Of a stretch of 64,000 bases of DNA, positions 47,749-56,362 are shown piece after piece. Below the pieces are notes generated by a model. That model saw only the letters and a list, made by a program, of their open reading frames with translations, had not been told where the DNA came from and ran no database searches. Source of the stretch: Eikenella corrodens (lineage in GTDB: Bacteria; Pseudomonadota; Gammaproteobacteria; Burkholderiales; Neisseriaceae); NCBI RefSeq assembly GCF_003990355.1, contig NZ_CP034670.1, positions 558,001 to 622,000 on the forward strand, given 5' to 3'. How positions within the stretch are numbered: the first letter of the stretch is position 1; each line of letters starts with the position of its first letter. The position numbers were made by a program, and so were the translations under genes.

Positions 47749-47817
47749 AACAGGGTGTTTTGGCCTTTGGTTCTTCAGGTAGCCTGAAAGGGGCTACCTG
47801 AAAGCTAACAACTAAGA

Positions 47818-48126
47818 TTATTGATCCAAGCCGTCGTGCCACATAGGTGTGCCCCTGCGGCGCATACACCTATCATACACAGGAGTAAATAGAGACCTAT
47901 CTTTTTCATGTACTGCTTCAGACCAGCAAATAGGGTGGTTCTTCTCACGTAGGGCCTTTATAGCAGGAGATTCGGCAGCATAATAAGCTTCCGCCTCTTG
48001 TTGATCAGCAATAATTGCAGCTCTTGTTGCATAATGCCCATTCCACCAATCAGACATACTGCAAGCATTAAGCAGCAGACCGGATATCAATATTATCATC
48101 ATGGAATGAATTGAATGGTTTTGCAT
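47818..48126 (-). CDS. Small hypothetical lipoprotein
   Basis: From ATG 48126 (strong AAGGAAGGAGGT site) it encodes 102 residues: a signal (MMIILISGLLLNAC, lipobox LLNAC) and a mature part with MSDWWNGHYATRAAIIADQQ and two further Cys (CWSEAVHEKD, YDRCMRRRG). It is probably anchored to a membrane facing the periplasm. No family is recognised. It is AT-richer than its neighbours and may belong with the next AT-rich gene as accessory content. Confidence 0.65.
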   Translation of the reverse strand: MQNHSIHSMMIILISGLLLNACSMSDWWNGHYATRAAIIADQQEAEAYYAAESPAIKALREKNHPICWSEAVHEKDRSLFTPVYDRCMRRRGTPMWHDGLDQ

Positions 48127-48149
48127 GATACCTCCTTCCTTGGAATTTA

Positions 48150-48232
48150 AATGGTAGCGTATAGGTTGGGTTGGTAAGCCCAACATTCCGCAATTTAATT
48201 TGTTGGGTTACGCCCGGGGCTAATCCAATCTT
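48150..48232. repeat. Partial copy of the 33-bp palindrome family
   Basis: TAGGTTGGGTTGGTAAGCCC ... TTGTTGGGTTACGCCCGGGGC matches the repeat at 48840-48920 with several changes. Together the two copies bracket the AT-rich gene at 48278-48763. Confidence 0.6.
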
Positions 48233-48277
48233 GCTGTGCAGTCTACAGGATGAGGGTGTGTTTAGAACGCATATGGC

Positions 48278-48763
48278 CTACCTGCGCTTGCTTCGCTTAT
48301 TTCCTTCCAAATTATTTGAATTAATGGCCTTATATACTGACAATTCATTAAAAACAAAGTCATAATCTAAAAAATCTGTTAATTTGGAAAAGTCGTCAAA
48401 TTCTTCAGGCAAGGGGAAGCCAATACCATGAATCCTATCAACCATAACAAACCCACCCCACGCAACCTGTTCGGTTGTATTCTGTAAAATATCAGCTACT
48501 GTCATACCTGCTTTAATGTACCCTTTTGATGTTTTATAAGACCCATGAAAATTAATACCGCATGAAATAAGGGATATTTCGTAACTGATGGGATTAAAAT
48601 AAATATCGATGAAAGATTGCTTCACTTTCAGGCAAGTATCGCATATATCGCTTATTTCATATCCTAATTTGTCTAATCTGTTAAAAACAATATTAACATT
48701 TTCTCCCAAGCATATATTTGCAACCCCCTCATTAGGGATAATGACATCACTTAAAAAACCCAT
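48278..48763 (-). CDS. AT-rich hypothetical protein
   Basis: The 161-residue soluble protein (GFLSDVIIPNEGVANICLGE ... VAWGGFVMVDRIHGIGFPLPEEFDDFSKLTDF) is not recognised. Strongly lower GC than its neighbours and flanking palindromic repeats suggest a cassette acquired from elsewhere. Size, acidity and lack of signal would fit an immunity protein, but nothing proves it. Confidence 0.6.
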   Translation of the reverse strand: MGFLSDVIIPNEGVANICLGENVNIVFNRLDKLGYEISDICDTCLKVKQSFIDIYFNPISYEISLISCGINFHGSYKTSKGYIKAGMTVADILQNTTEQVAWGGFVMVDRIHGIGFPLPEEFDDFSKLTDFLDYDFVFNELSVYKAINSNNLEGNKRSKRR

Positions 48764-48839
48764 TTTATTTACGCTCGCTTATTAAACATTTTATATATAG
48801 TTTTAACTTTGTTGAGGCTGCATTCTTAGTGTGTAGCGT

Positions 48840-48920
48840 GTAGGTTGGGTTAGCCGCAGGCGTAACCCAACATGCCATCATTTGATTTGTTGGGTTACGC
48901 CTGCGGCTAACCCAACCTAC
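48840..48920. repeat. Perfect 33-bp inverted repeat with 15-base loop
   Basis: The arm from GTAGGTTGGGTTAGCCGCAG (48840-48872) and its exact complement (48888-48920) would form a 33-bp hairpin. Degenerate copies at about 6000-6075 and 48150-48232 show it is a dispersed family. It may also terminate transcription. Confidence 0.85.
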
Positions 48921-48991
48921 TTGCTGCTTTTTCAGGTAGCCTTTTGTATATCAGTCAGGTTCGGCAATATGGCCGATGCGTGATGGCGGGG

Positions 48992-49930
48992 CTATCGCTG
49001 GTGTTGCGCCAGCCAATCGCGGGCTTGGGCGATGTCGGCGGCGATTTGTGCCTGCAGCTCGGGCAGGCCGGGGAATTTGGTTTCGTCGCGCAGTTTGTGT
49101 AGGAAGTCGATGCGCAGGCGTTGGCCGTAGAGATTGTCGGCGAAGTCGAAAAGGTGGGCTTCCAGTTTTTGCGTGGGTAGGCTGGACACGGTGGGATTTT
49201 GGCCGAAGCTGGCCACGCCGTAGCGGGTGCCGAATGCGCCGTGGGCGGCGATGACGAATACGCCGCAGAGGGGGTAGCGGTGCGGGGGGAGGTGGAGGTT
49301 GGCGGTGGGGCAGCCGATGGTACGGCCGAGCTTGGCGCCGTGTTTCACGCGGCCGCTGAGGGAGTAGGGGTGGCCGAGCAGGCTTTCGGCGTAGCCGAGG
49401 CGGCCTTCGCTGAGGGCTTGGCGCACGAGGGTGCTGCTGGCGCGCACGTCTTGCACCATCACGGAAGGGGTGCGCTCGGTGGTGAAATGGGGGCAGCGGC
49501 TGAGGAGGCTGAAATCGCCTTGGCGGCCTGCGCCGAAGCGGAAGTCGTCGCCGATGAGCAGGTGGCGGGTGTGCAGCTGCTCGATGAGCAGGTGTCGGAT
49601 GAAGTCGGCGGCGGATACGGCGGCAAGGCGGGCATTGAAACGCAGCACCCACACGGCATCGAGGCAGCCGGTGTCGCGCAGCAGGCGCAGTTTTTCGCGC
49701 AGGGGGCTGAGGCGGAAGGGTTTTTCCGCACCGCGCTGCCGGCTGAAAAATTCTTGCGGCTGGGGCTCGAATACGATGGCTACGGCGGCGAGGCCTCGCT
49801 CGTCGGCTTCATGGCGCAGGCGTTCGAGGATATGGCGGTGGCCGAGATGGACGCCGTCGAAATTGCCGATGGTGACGGCGCTGCCGTGCGGGTGCGGGCG
49901 GAATACGGTGTTGCCGAAGCGGATGTTCAT
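48992..49930 (-). CDS. ribF: Bifunctional riboflavin kinase / FAD synthetase
   Basis: The 312-residue protein starts with the FAD synthetase domain (SAVTIGNFDGVHLGHRHIL, about 18-36, the nucleotidyltransferase GxFDGxHxGH motif; then LLIGDDFRFGAGRQGDF). The C-terminal riboflavin kinase domain has GRTIGCPTANLHLPPHRYPLCGVF (about 203-226) and EAHLFDFADNLYGQRLRIDFLHKLRDETKF. It converts riboflavin to FMN and FAD in the cytoplasm. It is monocistronic here. Confidence 0.95.
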   Translation of the reverse strand: MNIRFGNTVFRPHPHGSAVTIGNFDGVHLGHRHILERLRHEADERGLAAVAIVFEPQPQEFFSRQRGAEKPFRLSPLREKLRLLRDTGCLDAVWVLRFNARLAAVSAADFIRHLLIEQLHTRHLLIGDDFRFGAGRQGDFSLLSRCPHFTTERTPSVMVQDVRASSTLVRQALSEGRLGYAESLLGHPYSLSGRVKHGAKLGRTIGCPTANLHLPPHRYPLCGVFVIAAHGAFGTRYGVASFGQNPTVSSLPTQKLEAHLFDFADNLYGQRLRIDFLHKLRDETKFPGLPELQAQIAADIAQARDWLAQHQR

Positions 49931-50023
49931 GGCGGGCGGGGTGGGAAAAAAGGGGCTATTGTAGCGGGAAGGGGGGATTAAAGCATCCGTGCGGTGCGGG
50001 CGGAAGAAGGCTGCCTGAAAATT

Positions 50024-50127
50024 TATAGTGGATTAACAAAAACCGGTACGGCGTTGTCTCGCCTTGCCGTAACGTGTGTACTGTCTGCGGCTCGCCGCCT
50101 TACCCTGATTTTTGTTCATCCGCTATA
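50024..50127. repeat. Correia-like element (CREE)
   Basis: The 104 bp run from TATAGTGGATTAACAAAAACC to GTTCATCCGCTATA, with small changes in both ends. An AGGCTGCCTGAA variant uptake sequence (50008-50019) abuts it. Confidence 0.88.
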
Positions 50128-50183
50128 GCTTCGCAGAAACCTTGCTGCGTTGCGTTTCAGGTAGCCTTTTTTTGCCTGTGGTT

Positions 50184-50690
50184 TTATTGCGCTTGGCGGG
50201 CGCCGGCGGCTTTGGCTTCCCAGTAGGCGGCCAGGCGTTGGTCTTCGGGGGTGAATCCGGAGGCCATGCGGTAGTATTGGGCGAGGCGGATGGCGGCGGC
50301 GGTGTCGCCGTTTTCGGCTTTGGGTTGCAGGCGGGCGATTTGCTGCGGGCTGAGGGCGAAGATGCTGCCGGTGGAGAGGGGGGCTTCGGGGTCGTAGTGC
50401 ATTTCGTCCAGCACGGCCTGCAGGTGCGGCGGCAGGGTTACGCCGCGCTGTTGGAGTTCGTATGCCCAGGAGGCGGCATCGAGATAGCGGTATTGGGCGA
50501 GGAATTTTTCGGCGGTGTCGCGGATTTCTTCGTTGGTTCGCGGCTCGGTAATTTGCGGTTCGCTGGTTTGCGGTTCTCTGGTTTGTGGTTCGTTAGTTTG
50601 CGGGCTGGAGGCGGCGGTGGGCATGGCGGGGTCTTTCTGGCAGGCGGTAAGGAAGAAAAGACAGGAGAGGAGGGTGGGCAGGCGTTTCAT
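50184..50690 (-). CDS. Hypothetical lipoprotein with pentapeptide tandem repeats
   Basis: The 168-residue precursor has lipobox FLTAC (Cys17), then a low-complexity stretch of five-residue units (TNEPQ-TREPQ-TSEPQ-ITEPR-TNEE, about 32-55) encoded by 15-bp tandem repeats. A helical domain follows (YLDAASWAYELQQRGVTLPPH ... NGDTAAAIRLAQYYRMASG) reminiscent of Sel1/TPR-like helices. It is probably periplasmic, membrane-anchored. No named family is assigned. It is the next minus-strand gene downstream of the M48 protease gene, with a DUS hairpin between. Confidence 0.7.
   Translation of the reverse strand: MKRLPTLLSCLFFLTACQKDPAMPTAASSPQTNEPQTREPQTSEPQITEPRTNEEIRDTAEKFLAQYRYLDAASWAYELQQRGVTLPPHLQAVLDEMHYDPEAPLSTGSIFALSPQQIARLQPKAENGDTAAAIRLAQYYRMASGFTPEDQRLAAYWEAKAAGARQAQ
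50535..50604 (-). repeat. 15-bp tandem repeat (five-residue coding unit)
   Basis: About five imperfect copies of GGTTCGnnnGTTTGC-like units encode NEPQT-type pentapeptides in the lipoprotein gene. Unit length is a multiple of three, so copy-number change would alter length without frameshift. Confidence 0.75.
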
Positions 50691-50724
50691 GGCTTTCCTT
50701 TTGGAATGTGTTTTTGTTTGGCTG

Positions 50725-50769
50725 AAGGCTACCTGAAAAACGGCAGCGGGGAGGTTTCAGGTAGCCTTT
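50725..50769 (-). terminator. eikDUS hairpin
   Basis: AAGGCTACCTGAAA and TTTCAGGTAGCCTTT around CGGCAGCGGGG; the right arm overlaps the M48 protease stop region, so it probably terminates that gene. Confidence 0.65.
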
Positions 50770-52540
50770 AGCTTTTGCTGCCTGCCAGGCCGAAGTGCCA
50801 GGCGCCGACATCGAGGCGCACGCAGAGGTAGCGCCAGAGCAGGGGGCGGCGAACGGGGAGGGTGGCGGCTAAGGGGCGCAGCAGAGCGATTTTGGCGGGC
50901 TCGGTGAGCAGCAGGGCGGCGTTTACGGCGGTTTGCAGCTGCTCGGGCGTGAGTTCGGCAGCGCGGGTTAGGGCTTCGGCAGCGGGGTGTTGCGCGAGGC
51001 GGCCGGGCTGCGGGGCGGGGGCGAGGTAGGCTTCGAGCAGCAGCCAAAGGTGGTCTTGCTCGCGGGTGGCGGGCTGGGGGCGGCAGCGGCGGATTTGGTC
51101 GAGCAGGGCTTGCAGGACAGGGTCTTCCTGCATCACGAGGGCGGGCAGGAGGTGTTCGAGCAGCTCGGCGCTGGGCAGCAGGGGATGCTGCCGCAGGCGG
51201 GCGAGCTGCTGCCAAACGAAGGGGCTGATGCCGCCGCAGCACTGGTATTCGGCGGGCGGGGCGGGCACTTGGAACAGGCAGAGCAGGGCGGCGGATGCGT
51301 ATTCGCCGTCGTAGGCGGCGGCCTGCCAGTCGGCGGGCAGCTGCAGCGGCTGGGTGGGCGGGCGGCAGCGGCGGATACGCGCCTGCATCAGAGCCTGACG
51401 CTGGCGGTAGAGGTTTTCGGCTTCTTCTGCTTCGGCACTCATCGGCTGCGGGGCGGCGAAGCTGAGGTGGACGGGGGAAGGCAGGGCGAGGCTGTCGGCG
51501 TCGGCCAGTTCTTCGGCCAGGCGGCGGGCAGCGGCGGCATCTAGCCTGCGGATGCGTTCGATGAGCGGCGGGTGGGTGGCGGCGAGGCTGCCGGGGCGGA
51601 TGCGGCCGAACATCAGGTGGGCATATTCGGGGGCTTCGGGGGAAGCGAGGCGGCAGGAGGCGGTGCGGGCACTTTTGCGCAAGGCTTCGATAAGCGGGGC
51701 AGTTTGGCGGGTGAGCTGCACGGCGGAGGCGTCGGCCATAAATTCGCGCTCGCGGCACACGGCGGCCTGCAGCCAGAGGGCAAACACGCTGCCCGCCGAG
51801 CCCAGCGCAATCAGGAGCACGCCGAGGGCTTGCAGCGGCAGGGACTGCATCACGATTTCCACGCCGTTGTCGAAAGGATGGTTGTCTACATTTTTGCGGC
51901 GGCGGTATTCCAGATAGTGTTCGTCGTCGCGGCCGTAGAGGAAGTAGCGCCCGCTGCTGGCGATGCCCTGCAGGCCGTGCAGCCAGGCGGCCAGGTAGCA
52001 GTTGAGGCGCATGTCGCCGTTGCGGATGTGGCTGAATTCGTGGGCGACGATGGCTTGCAGCTCGTCGCGCGTGAGCAGGTTGACGGCGCCTTGGGTAACG
52101 CCGATCACGGCGCTGCGCGGGCTCATGCCGGCGGCAAAGGCGTTGATGCTGCCGTCGCGGCGCAGCAGGTACACCGGCGGGGCGGGCAGGCCGGCGGAAA
52201 GCGCAGTTTCCGCCACCACGTTGAGCAGCCGCCGTTCGGCAAAGGTGGCATCGGCCAGCTGCAAGGCCTCACCGCCAAGCCGCTTGGCTATCGCTTCGCC
52301 GCCGCGCCGCAGTTCGCGCAGGCGGTGCAGGCTCAGGCCGATGGTGAGCGCGCATACAAACAGGGCGGGCGGCAGGTAGTACCACCACAGGCTGTGTTGT
52401 ACTTTGGCGCCGAACAAAAACGGCAGGCTGCCGAGCCCGGCGGAAGTGATGGCGACTGTGCCGATTAGGGCCAGCACATAGAACACCACCAGCCGCACGG
52501 TGCGGCGGCGCGATTGCTGCTGGCGGTGGAAGAAGCGCAT
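50768..52540 (-). CDS. M48-family membrane zinc metalloprotease (HtpX-like)
   Basis: From ATG 52540 (MRFFHRQQQ) it encodes 590 residues; an in-frame ATG 54 bases upstream lies in CREE-like debris and is less likely. Two N-terminal transmembrane segments (about 17-44 and 53-72) precede the peptidase domain with the zinc motif HEFSH (about 167-171) and the third ligand region CREREFMADASAVQL (about 263-277). Two more hydrophobic segments lie between them. The C-terminal ~270 residues are an unusual Gln/Arg/Ala-rich helical extension. HtpX-type enzymes degrade damaged membrane proteins. Confidence 0.88.
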   Translation of the reverse strand: MRFFHRQQQSRRRTVRLVVFYVLALIGTVAITSAGLGSLPFLFGAKVQHSLWWYYLPPALFVCALTIGLSLHRLRELRRGGEAIAKRLGGEALQLADATFAERRLLNVVAETALSAGLPAPPVYLLRRDGSINAFAAGMSPRSAVIGVTQGAVNLLTRDELQAIVAHEFSHIRNGDMRLNCYLAAWLHGLQGIASSGRYFLYGRDDEHYLEYRRRKNVDNHPFDNGVEIVMQSLPLQALGVLLIALGSAGSVFALWLQAAVCREREFMADASAVQLTRQTAPLIEALRKSARTASCRLASPEAPEYAHLMFGRIRPGSLAATHPPLIERIRRLDAAAARRLAEELADADSLALPSPVHLSFAAPQPMSAEAEEAENLYRQRQALMQARIRRCRPPTQPLQLPADWQAAAYDGEYASAALLCLFQVPAPPAEYQCCGGISPFVWQQLARLRQHPLLPSAELLEHLLPALVMQEDPVLQALLDQIRRCRPQPATREQDHLWLLLEAYLAPAPQPGRLAQHPAAEALTRAAELTPEQLQTAVNAALLLTEPAKIALLRPLAATLPVRRPLLWRYLCVRLDVGAWHFGLAGSKS

Positions 52541-52589
52541 GGGGAAATCCTGGGGAAAGTGGGAGGAATGTGGCTGAAATAATGATTTC

Positions 52590-52652
52590 TTCATGCCAGG
52601 CGGCGAGCCGCAGGCAGTACAGGCAGTACGGCAAGGGGAGCCGACGCAGTAG
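52590..52652. repeat. Degenerate Correia-like core fragment
   Basis: AGGCGGCGAGCCGCAGGCAG and ACGGCAAGGGGAGCC recall the internal part of the CREEs, but the terminal repeats are gone. The rest of the 310-base spacer to 52852 holds two DUS copies (52708, 52762) and no gene. Confidence 0.5.
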
Positions 52653-52852
52653 GAAGGAATCAGTATTTTAGCTACAGCTTGAATATAGCCAATCCGGCGG
52701 GCAAGGTAAAGGCTACCTGAAAGAGGATTGGCATTAGTTTTAACTTCGTTGAAGCTGCGCTTTCAGGTAGCCTTTCTCCCGCCCCACTTGGCAAACCCGC
52801 CGCCGTGCTATACCCTTGCCCCGATTCGTTAAACCATTTGGAAGGAACCGAA

Positions 52853-53284
52853 ATGCCTGCCTCCTGCCCGCTGTGCCGTGCTGAAAATGAAACCGTGCTG
52901 TGGCAAAACAGCCGTCTGCGTGTGATTGCTGTAAACGACACGCCCGCCGCGCCTGCATTTTGCCGCGTGATTTGGCGCGGGCATGTGGCCGAGATGACGG
53001 ATTTGCCCGACGAAGCGCGGCAGGAAATGATGGTGGCGGTGTGGCGCACCGAAGCGGCGATGCGCCGGGTGTTGCGCCCGGCTAAAATCAATCTGGCCAG
53101 TTTCGGCAACCAAGTGCCGCACCTGCATTGGCATGTGATTGCCCGCTTTGAAAACGATGCGTTTTTCCCCGATTCGATTTGGGCCGCGCCGCGCCGCGAA
53201 GCCGTGCCCGAGCTGCCGGAAGGCTGGCAGCGGCAGGTGGCCGAGCTGTTGGCCGAGGAAGAGGCGGCGGACGGGCTGGTATAA
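52853..53284 (+). CDS. HIT family (histidine triad) nucleotide-binding protein
   Basis: From ATG 52853 (AAGGAACC upstream) it encodes 143 residues. CPLCRAENETVLW near the N-terminus and the histidine triad HLHWHVIARF (about 101-110, HxHxH form with flanking hydrophobics) define the family, which hydrolyses or transfers nucleoside phosphoramidates. The residues RLRVIAVNDTPAAPAFCRVIWRGHVAEMTDL fit the usual first strands. An apparent TATACC -10 region lies about 45 bases upstream. Confidence 0.88.
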   Translation: MPASCPLCRAENETVLWQNSRLRVIAVNDTPAAPAFCRVIWRGHVAEMTDLPDEARQEMMVAVWRTEAAMRRVLRPAKINLASFGNQVPHLHWHVIARFENDAFFPDSIWAAPRREAVPELPEGWQRQVAELLAEEEAADGLV

Positions 53285-53305
53285 TGCCCGCCGTCTGCCC
53301 AAGTT

Positions 53306-53350
53306 AAAGGCTGCCTGAAACATGGTTGACACAACATTTTCAGGTAGCCT
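53306..53350 (+). terminator. Mixed-dialect DUS hairpin
   Basis: AAAGGCTGCCTGAAA (variant core) and TTTCAGGTAGCCT (eikDUS) form a stem after the HIT gene; one base pair is G-U in RNA. Confidence 0.6.
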
Positions 53351-53456
53351 CCACACCGCTAACAGGTTGTCTGAGCCTCAGTTTGATTTTTCGTTTGAAC
53401 TGCGTTGAAGCTTGCGCTTTCAGGTAGCCTCCACCCAATGATTAAGGAAACCCATC

Positions 53457-54641
53457 ATGCTGTTCCCCCATCTTTCCCGCCGCCGTTTTCTCAGCGCCTC
53501 CGCCACCCTGGCCGGGGCAGGCGTGTTGCAGGCGTGCAGTGCTCCCGCCATGCCCGTGCTGCCGACCAACCAGAGCAGCACAGACAGCGGCAATGCGCCG
53601 GCCCGCCCCGTCCGCAGCGGTAGCGGCACTACCTTGCGCGTGGTGGCGCCTTCCGGCTTCGCGCCCAAGCCCGAACAGGCGCAGGCCGGGCTGTTGCGCC
53701 TGTATAACGCCGGTTTCACCATCACCAACCAGCAGGCGGTGGAGCGCCGCAGCCAGCGGTTTGCCGGCACCGACGCCGAACGCATCGCCGATTTCCAAGA
53801 CGTGGCTTCCGGCAAAGTGCCCACCCCGCAAGTGCTGATGGGCATGCGCGGCGGCTACGGCGCCGTGCGCCTGCTGCCCCATATCGACTGGCCCTCGCTC
53901 GGCGCGCGGATGCGCGAACACGGCACCCAGCTTTTTGGCTTCAGCGACGTGTGCGCCATCCAGCTTGCCCTGCTGGCCCAAGGCAATATGTGCAGCTTCG
54001 CCGGCCCCATGCTTTATAGCGGCTTCGGCAAAGCCCAGCCCTCGGTATACACCATGCAAGCCTTTATCGATGGCAGCACCCGCGCCGATTTGAGCATTCA
54101 AGTATCGGAAGTGCAGGCCGCCAACGTGCCCACCCTGTACGGCACCATGTGGGGCGGCAACCTCAGCGTGATTGCCTCGCTGGCCGGCTCGGCCTACCTG
54201 CCGCAGCCCGAAGGTGGTATCCTCTTCCTTGAAGACGTGGGCGAACAGCCCTACCGCCTCGAGCGCATGCTGCAAACCCTGCATCTGGCCGGCATCCTCA
54301 AACGCCAGCAGGCCATCGTGCTCGGCAACTTCCGCATGGGCAGCGCGCGCGACGTGTATGACGGCGGCTACGATCTCTCCACCGTCATCCGTACCCTGCG
54401 CCGCATCAGCGGCGTTCCCGTGCTCACCGGCTTCCCCTTCGGCCACATCAGCGACATCGCCACCTTCCCGCTGGGCGTGCAAACCGCCATCCGCGGCAAC
54501 AGCACCGGCGGCTACAGTGCCTCCTTCAGCGGCCACCCTGTGCTCAACCCCGCCGCCCTCACGCTCAACAACCTGCTGCCGCCCCCGCCCTCATTCGACA
54601 GCCCGGCTGCAACAGAAGACAACAGCGAAGCCAGCGAATAG
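53457..54641 (+). CDS. ldcA: LD-carboxypeptidase (peptidase S66), probable Tat-exported lipoprotein
   Basis: The 394-residue protein begins with a twin-arginine signal (LSRRRFLSASATLAG) ending in the lipobox LQAC, unlike cytoplasmic E. coli LdcA. The S66 core follows: LRVVAPSGFAPKPEQ, VLMGMRGGYGAVRLLPHIDW, LFGFSDVCAIQLAL (nucleophilic Ser), VGEQPYRLERMLQTLH (Glu) and VLTGFPFGHISDIATFPLG (His). It removes the terminal D-residue of peptidoglycan tetrapeptides. ATG 53457 is used. Confidence 0.9.
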   Translation: MLFPHLSRRRFLSASATLAGAGVLQACSAPAMPVLPTNQSSTDSGNAPARPVRSGSGTTLRVVAPSGFAPKPEQAQAGLLRLYNAGFTITNQQAVERRSQRFAGTDAERIADFQDVASGKVPTPQVLMGMRGGYGAVRLLPHIDWPSLGARMREHGTQLFGFSDVCAIQLALLAQGNMCSFAGPMLYSGFGKAQPSVYTMQAFIDGSTRADLSIQVSEVQAANVPTLYGTMWGGNLSVIASLAGSAYLPQPEGGILFLEDVGEQPYRLERMLQTLHLAGILKRQQAIVLGNFRMGSARDVYDGGYDLSTVIRTLRRISGVPVLTGFPFGHISDIATFPLGVQTAIRGNSTGGYSASFSGHPVLNPAALTLNNLLPPPPSFDSPAATEDNSEASE

Positions 54642-54647
54642 CCGCAG

Positions 54648-54685
54648 GATTTCAGGTAGCCTGCCCAAAGAAAGGCTACCTGAAA
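54648..54685 (+). terminator. eikDUS hairpin terminator of ldcA
   Basis: TTTCAGGTAGCCTGCCC and GAAAGGCTACCTGAAA pair just beyond the ldcA stop. A further DUS (54735-54748) stands before recR. Confidence 0.65.
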
Positions 54686-54755
54686 AACAAAAAGCAGTGA
54701 TATGAATACTGCCGCCCAATCCGTTGCCCGCCAAAGGCTACCTGAAACCCAAGCC

Positions 54756-55382
54756 ATGACCCGCAAAAAAACCGACGCCTTCACTCGCCTCACCCAAGCC
54801 CTCGAAGTTTTGCCCAACATCGGCCCCAAATCCGCCCGCCGCATGGCGTATGAGCTGCTGCGCCACAAGCGCGAAGGCGCCGCCGAGCTGGCCGCCGCCT
54901 TGCAGCACGCCCTCACAGCCGTGCAACATTGCCGCCTGTGCAACACCTTCTGCGAAGGCGAGCTCTGCGCCATCTGCGCCGACCCCGCGCGCGACGGCCG
55001 CCGCCTGATGATTGTGCACCTGCCCGCCGACGTGGCCGGTATGGAAGCCGCCCACTGCCACGACGGCCTCTATTTCGTGCTCATGGGGCAAATCAGCCCC
55101 GCGCAGGACATGGATTTGCAGCACATCGCGCTCAACAAACTGGTTGCCCGCCTGCAAGAGAGCGAAGTGGAAGAAGTGATCATCGCCACCGCCTTCACCC
55201 CCGAAGGCAACGCCACCGCCTATGTGCTGGCCGAGCTGTTCAAAAACCTGCCCTACCGAGTGAGCCGCCTGGCGCAGGGCATGCCGCTGGGCAGCGAGCT
55301 GGAATACATCGACGCCGGCACGCTGGCGCAATCCGTGTATGAACGGCGGCTGGTGAAAGAGCGGGGAGGGGAGGGAGAATAG
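54756..55382 (+). CDS. recR: Recombination protein RecR
   Basis: About 208 residues from ATG 54756; an in-frame ATG at 54702 would cross a DUS and is not favoured. The N-terminal helix-hairpin-helix region is LPNIGPKSARRMAYELL, the Cys4 zinc finger is CRLCNTFCEGELCAICAD (about 60-77), and the Toprim domain follows (LMIVHLPADVAGMEAA ... ATAFTPEGNATAYVLAELF). With RecF and RecO it loads RecA on gapped DNA. It is the only gene between two DUS hairpins. Confidence 0.95.
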   Translation: MTRKKTDAFTRLTQALEVLPNIGPKSARRMAYELLRHKREGAAELAAALQHALTAVQHCRLCNTFCEGELCAICADPARDGRRLMIVHLPADVAGMEAAHCHDGLYFVLMGQISPAQDMDLQHIALNKLVARLQESEVEEVIIATAFTPEGNATAYVLAELFKNLPYRVSRLAQGMPLGSELEYIDAGTLAQSVYERRLVKERGGEGE

Positions 55383-55404
55383 CCAGTGGGCAGGAAAGGA
55401 AAAG

Positions 55405-55431
55405 AGGCTACCTGAAATTTCAGGTAGCCTT
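55405..55431 (+). terminator. eikDUS hairpin terminator of recR
   Basis: GAGGCTACCTGAAA and TTTCAGGTAGCCTTT overlap closely with almost no loop, 22 bases after the recR stop. Confidence 0.8.
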
Positions 55432-55498
55432 TGCATATCATATATGTTGTAGGTTGGCATTGCTGCCGACATTTTGTCTGAGTTCGTCCATCTATAGC

Positions 55499-55604
55499 TA
55501 TAGTGGATTAAATTTAAATCAGGACAAGGCGGCGAGCCGCAGACAGTACACACGTTACGGCAAGGCGAGCCAACGCTGTACTGGTTTAAATTTAATTCAC
55601 TATA
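55499..55604. repeat. Correia-like element (CREE), TTTAAATTTAA-ended form
   Basis: The 106 bp run from TATAGTGGATTAAATTTAAA to TTAAATTTAATTCACTATA. It is one of two CREEs in the 980-base gap between recR and the UPF0340 gene. Confidence 0.9.
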
Positions 55605-55936
55605 AATCAATACATCGATACAAGATGAGTCAATGCGGTATCGCTGTGTGTTAATTCACAATGCCAACAGAATAACTACTGCTTCTTAAGCGAGCTTGCC
55701 GCCCGTCTGCTGGCGCAGCCGAACGGAACGCGGTTTTTCGGGGAACAAGGGCTTGCATGTTCGAAGCGGCGCAGCCGCAAGTTGCGAGCCCGCCCGAAAA
55801 ACTGCGTGAAGTGAGGGAAGTTTGGCGAAGCCAAACCTGTGCCCGCAGTCGCCTTTCTTTTGCTTTCTTTTCTTTGGCGAAGCAAAGAAAAGAAAGTGCC
55901 CCGCGCCGGCATGAGGCGCAAAGGTGAGCAGGATAC
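55605..55936. repeat. Intergenic repeat with 14-bp A/T-rich hairpin
   Basis: No gene is seen. The stretch 55863-55896 holds CTTTCTTTTCTTTG and its exact complement CAAAGAAAAGAAAG around GCGAAG. It recalls dispersed repeats of the form CTTTCTTTTGCTT... found in other proteobacterial genomes. Part of this region (55683-55860) reads like decayed coding DNA. Confidence 0.45.
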
Positions 55937-56042
55937 TATAGTGAATTAAATTTAAACCAGTACAACGTTGGCTCGCCTTGCCGTACTATTTGTACTGTCT
56001 GCGGCTCGCCGCCTTGTCCTGATTTAAATTTAATCCACTATA
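55937..56042. repeat. Correia-like element (CREE), opposite orientation
   Basis: The 106 bp run from TATAGTGAATTAAATTTAAA to TTAAATTTAATCCACTATA, with the core read in the opposite direction to 55499-55604. Confidence 0.9.
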
Positions 56043-56362
56043 ATGTGTGAAGGCTACCTGAAAGTTCAAACACTCGAATGCAAGCTGGCTGTCAAGCAAC
56101 CGCCTAAGATACTGTTCAGATTGGCTTTTACTGCTTGCCCCTGTTGTCGGGGCGTAATATAAGGCTACCTGAAAGTTTAGCTGCGCAGAAATTCCGCTAC
56201 GCTGCATTTTATTGCGTTGAAGCTTCATTTTCAGGTAGCCTTTTGCCAACCGCCGAGCCGTATCTTATCCTCCATCAAAATCGCCGCCGCACGAAGCTGC
56301 TAAAATCTTTCCAGCCGCCGTTTTACGGCGATAAGCAAAAATAAGCATAAAGGAGGCATCCC

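Noticed and set aside
55683..55930. Possible gene opposite the A/T hairpin region (82 codons, minus strand)
   Set aside because: The frame is low-complexity, spans a hairpin repeat and has no ribosome binding site.
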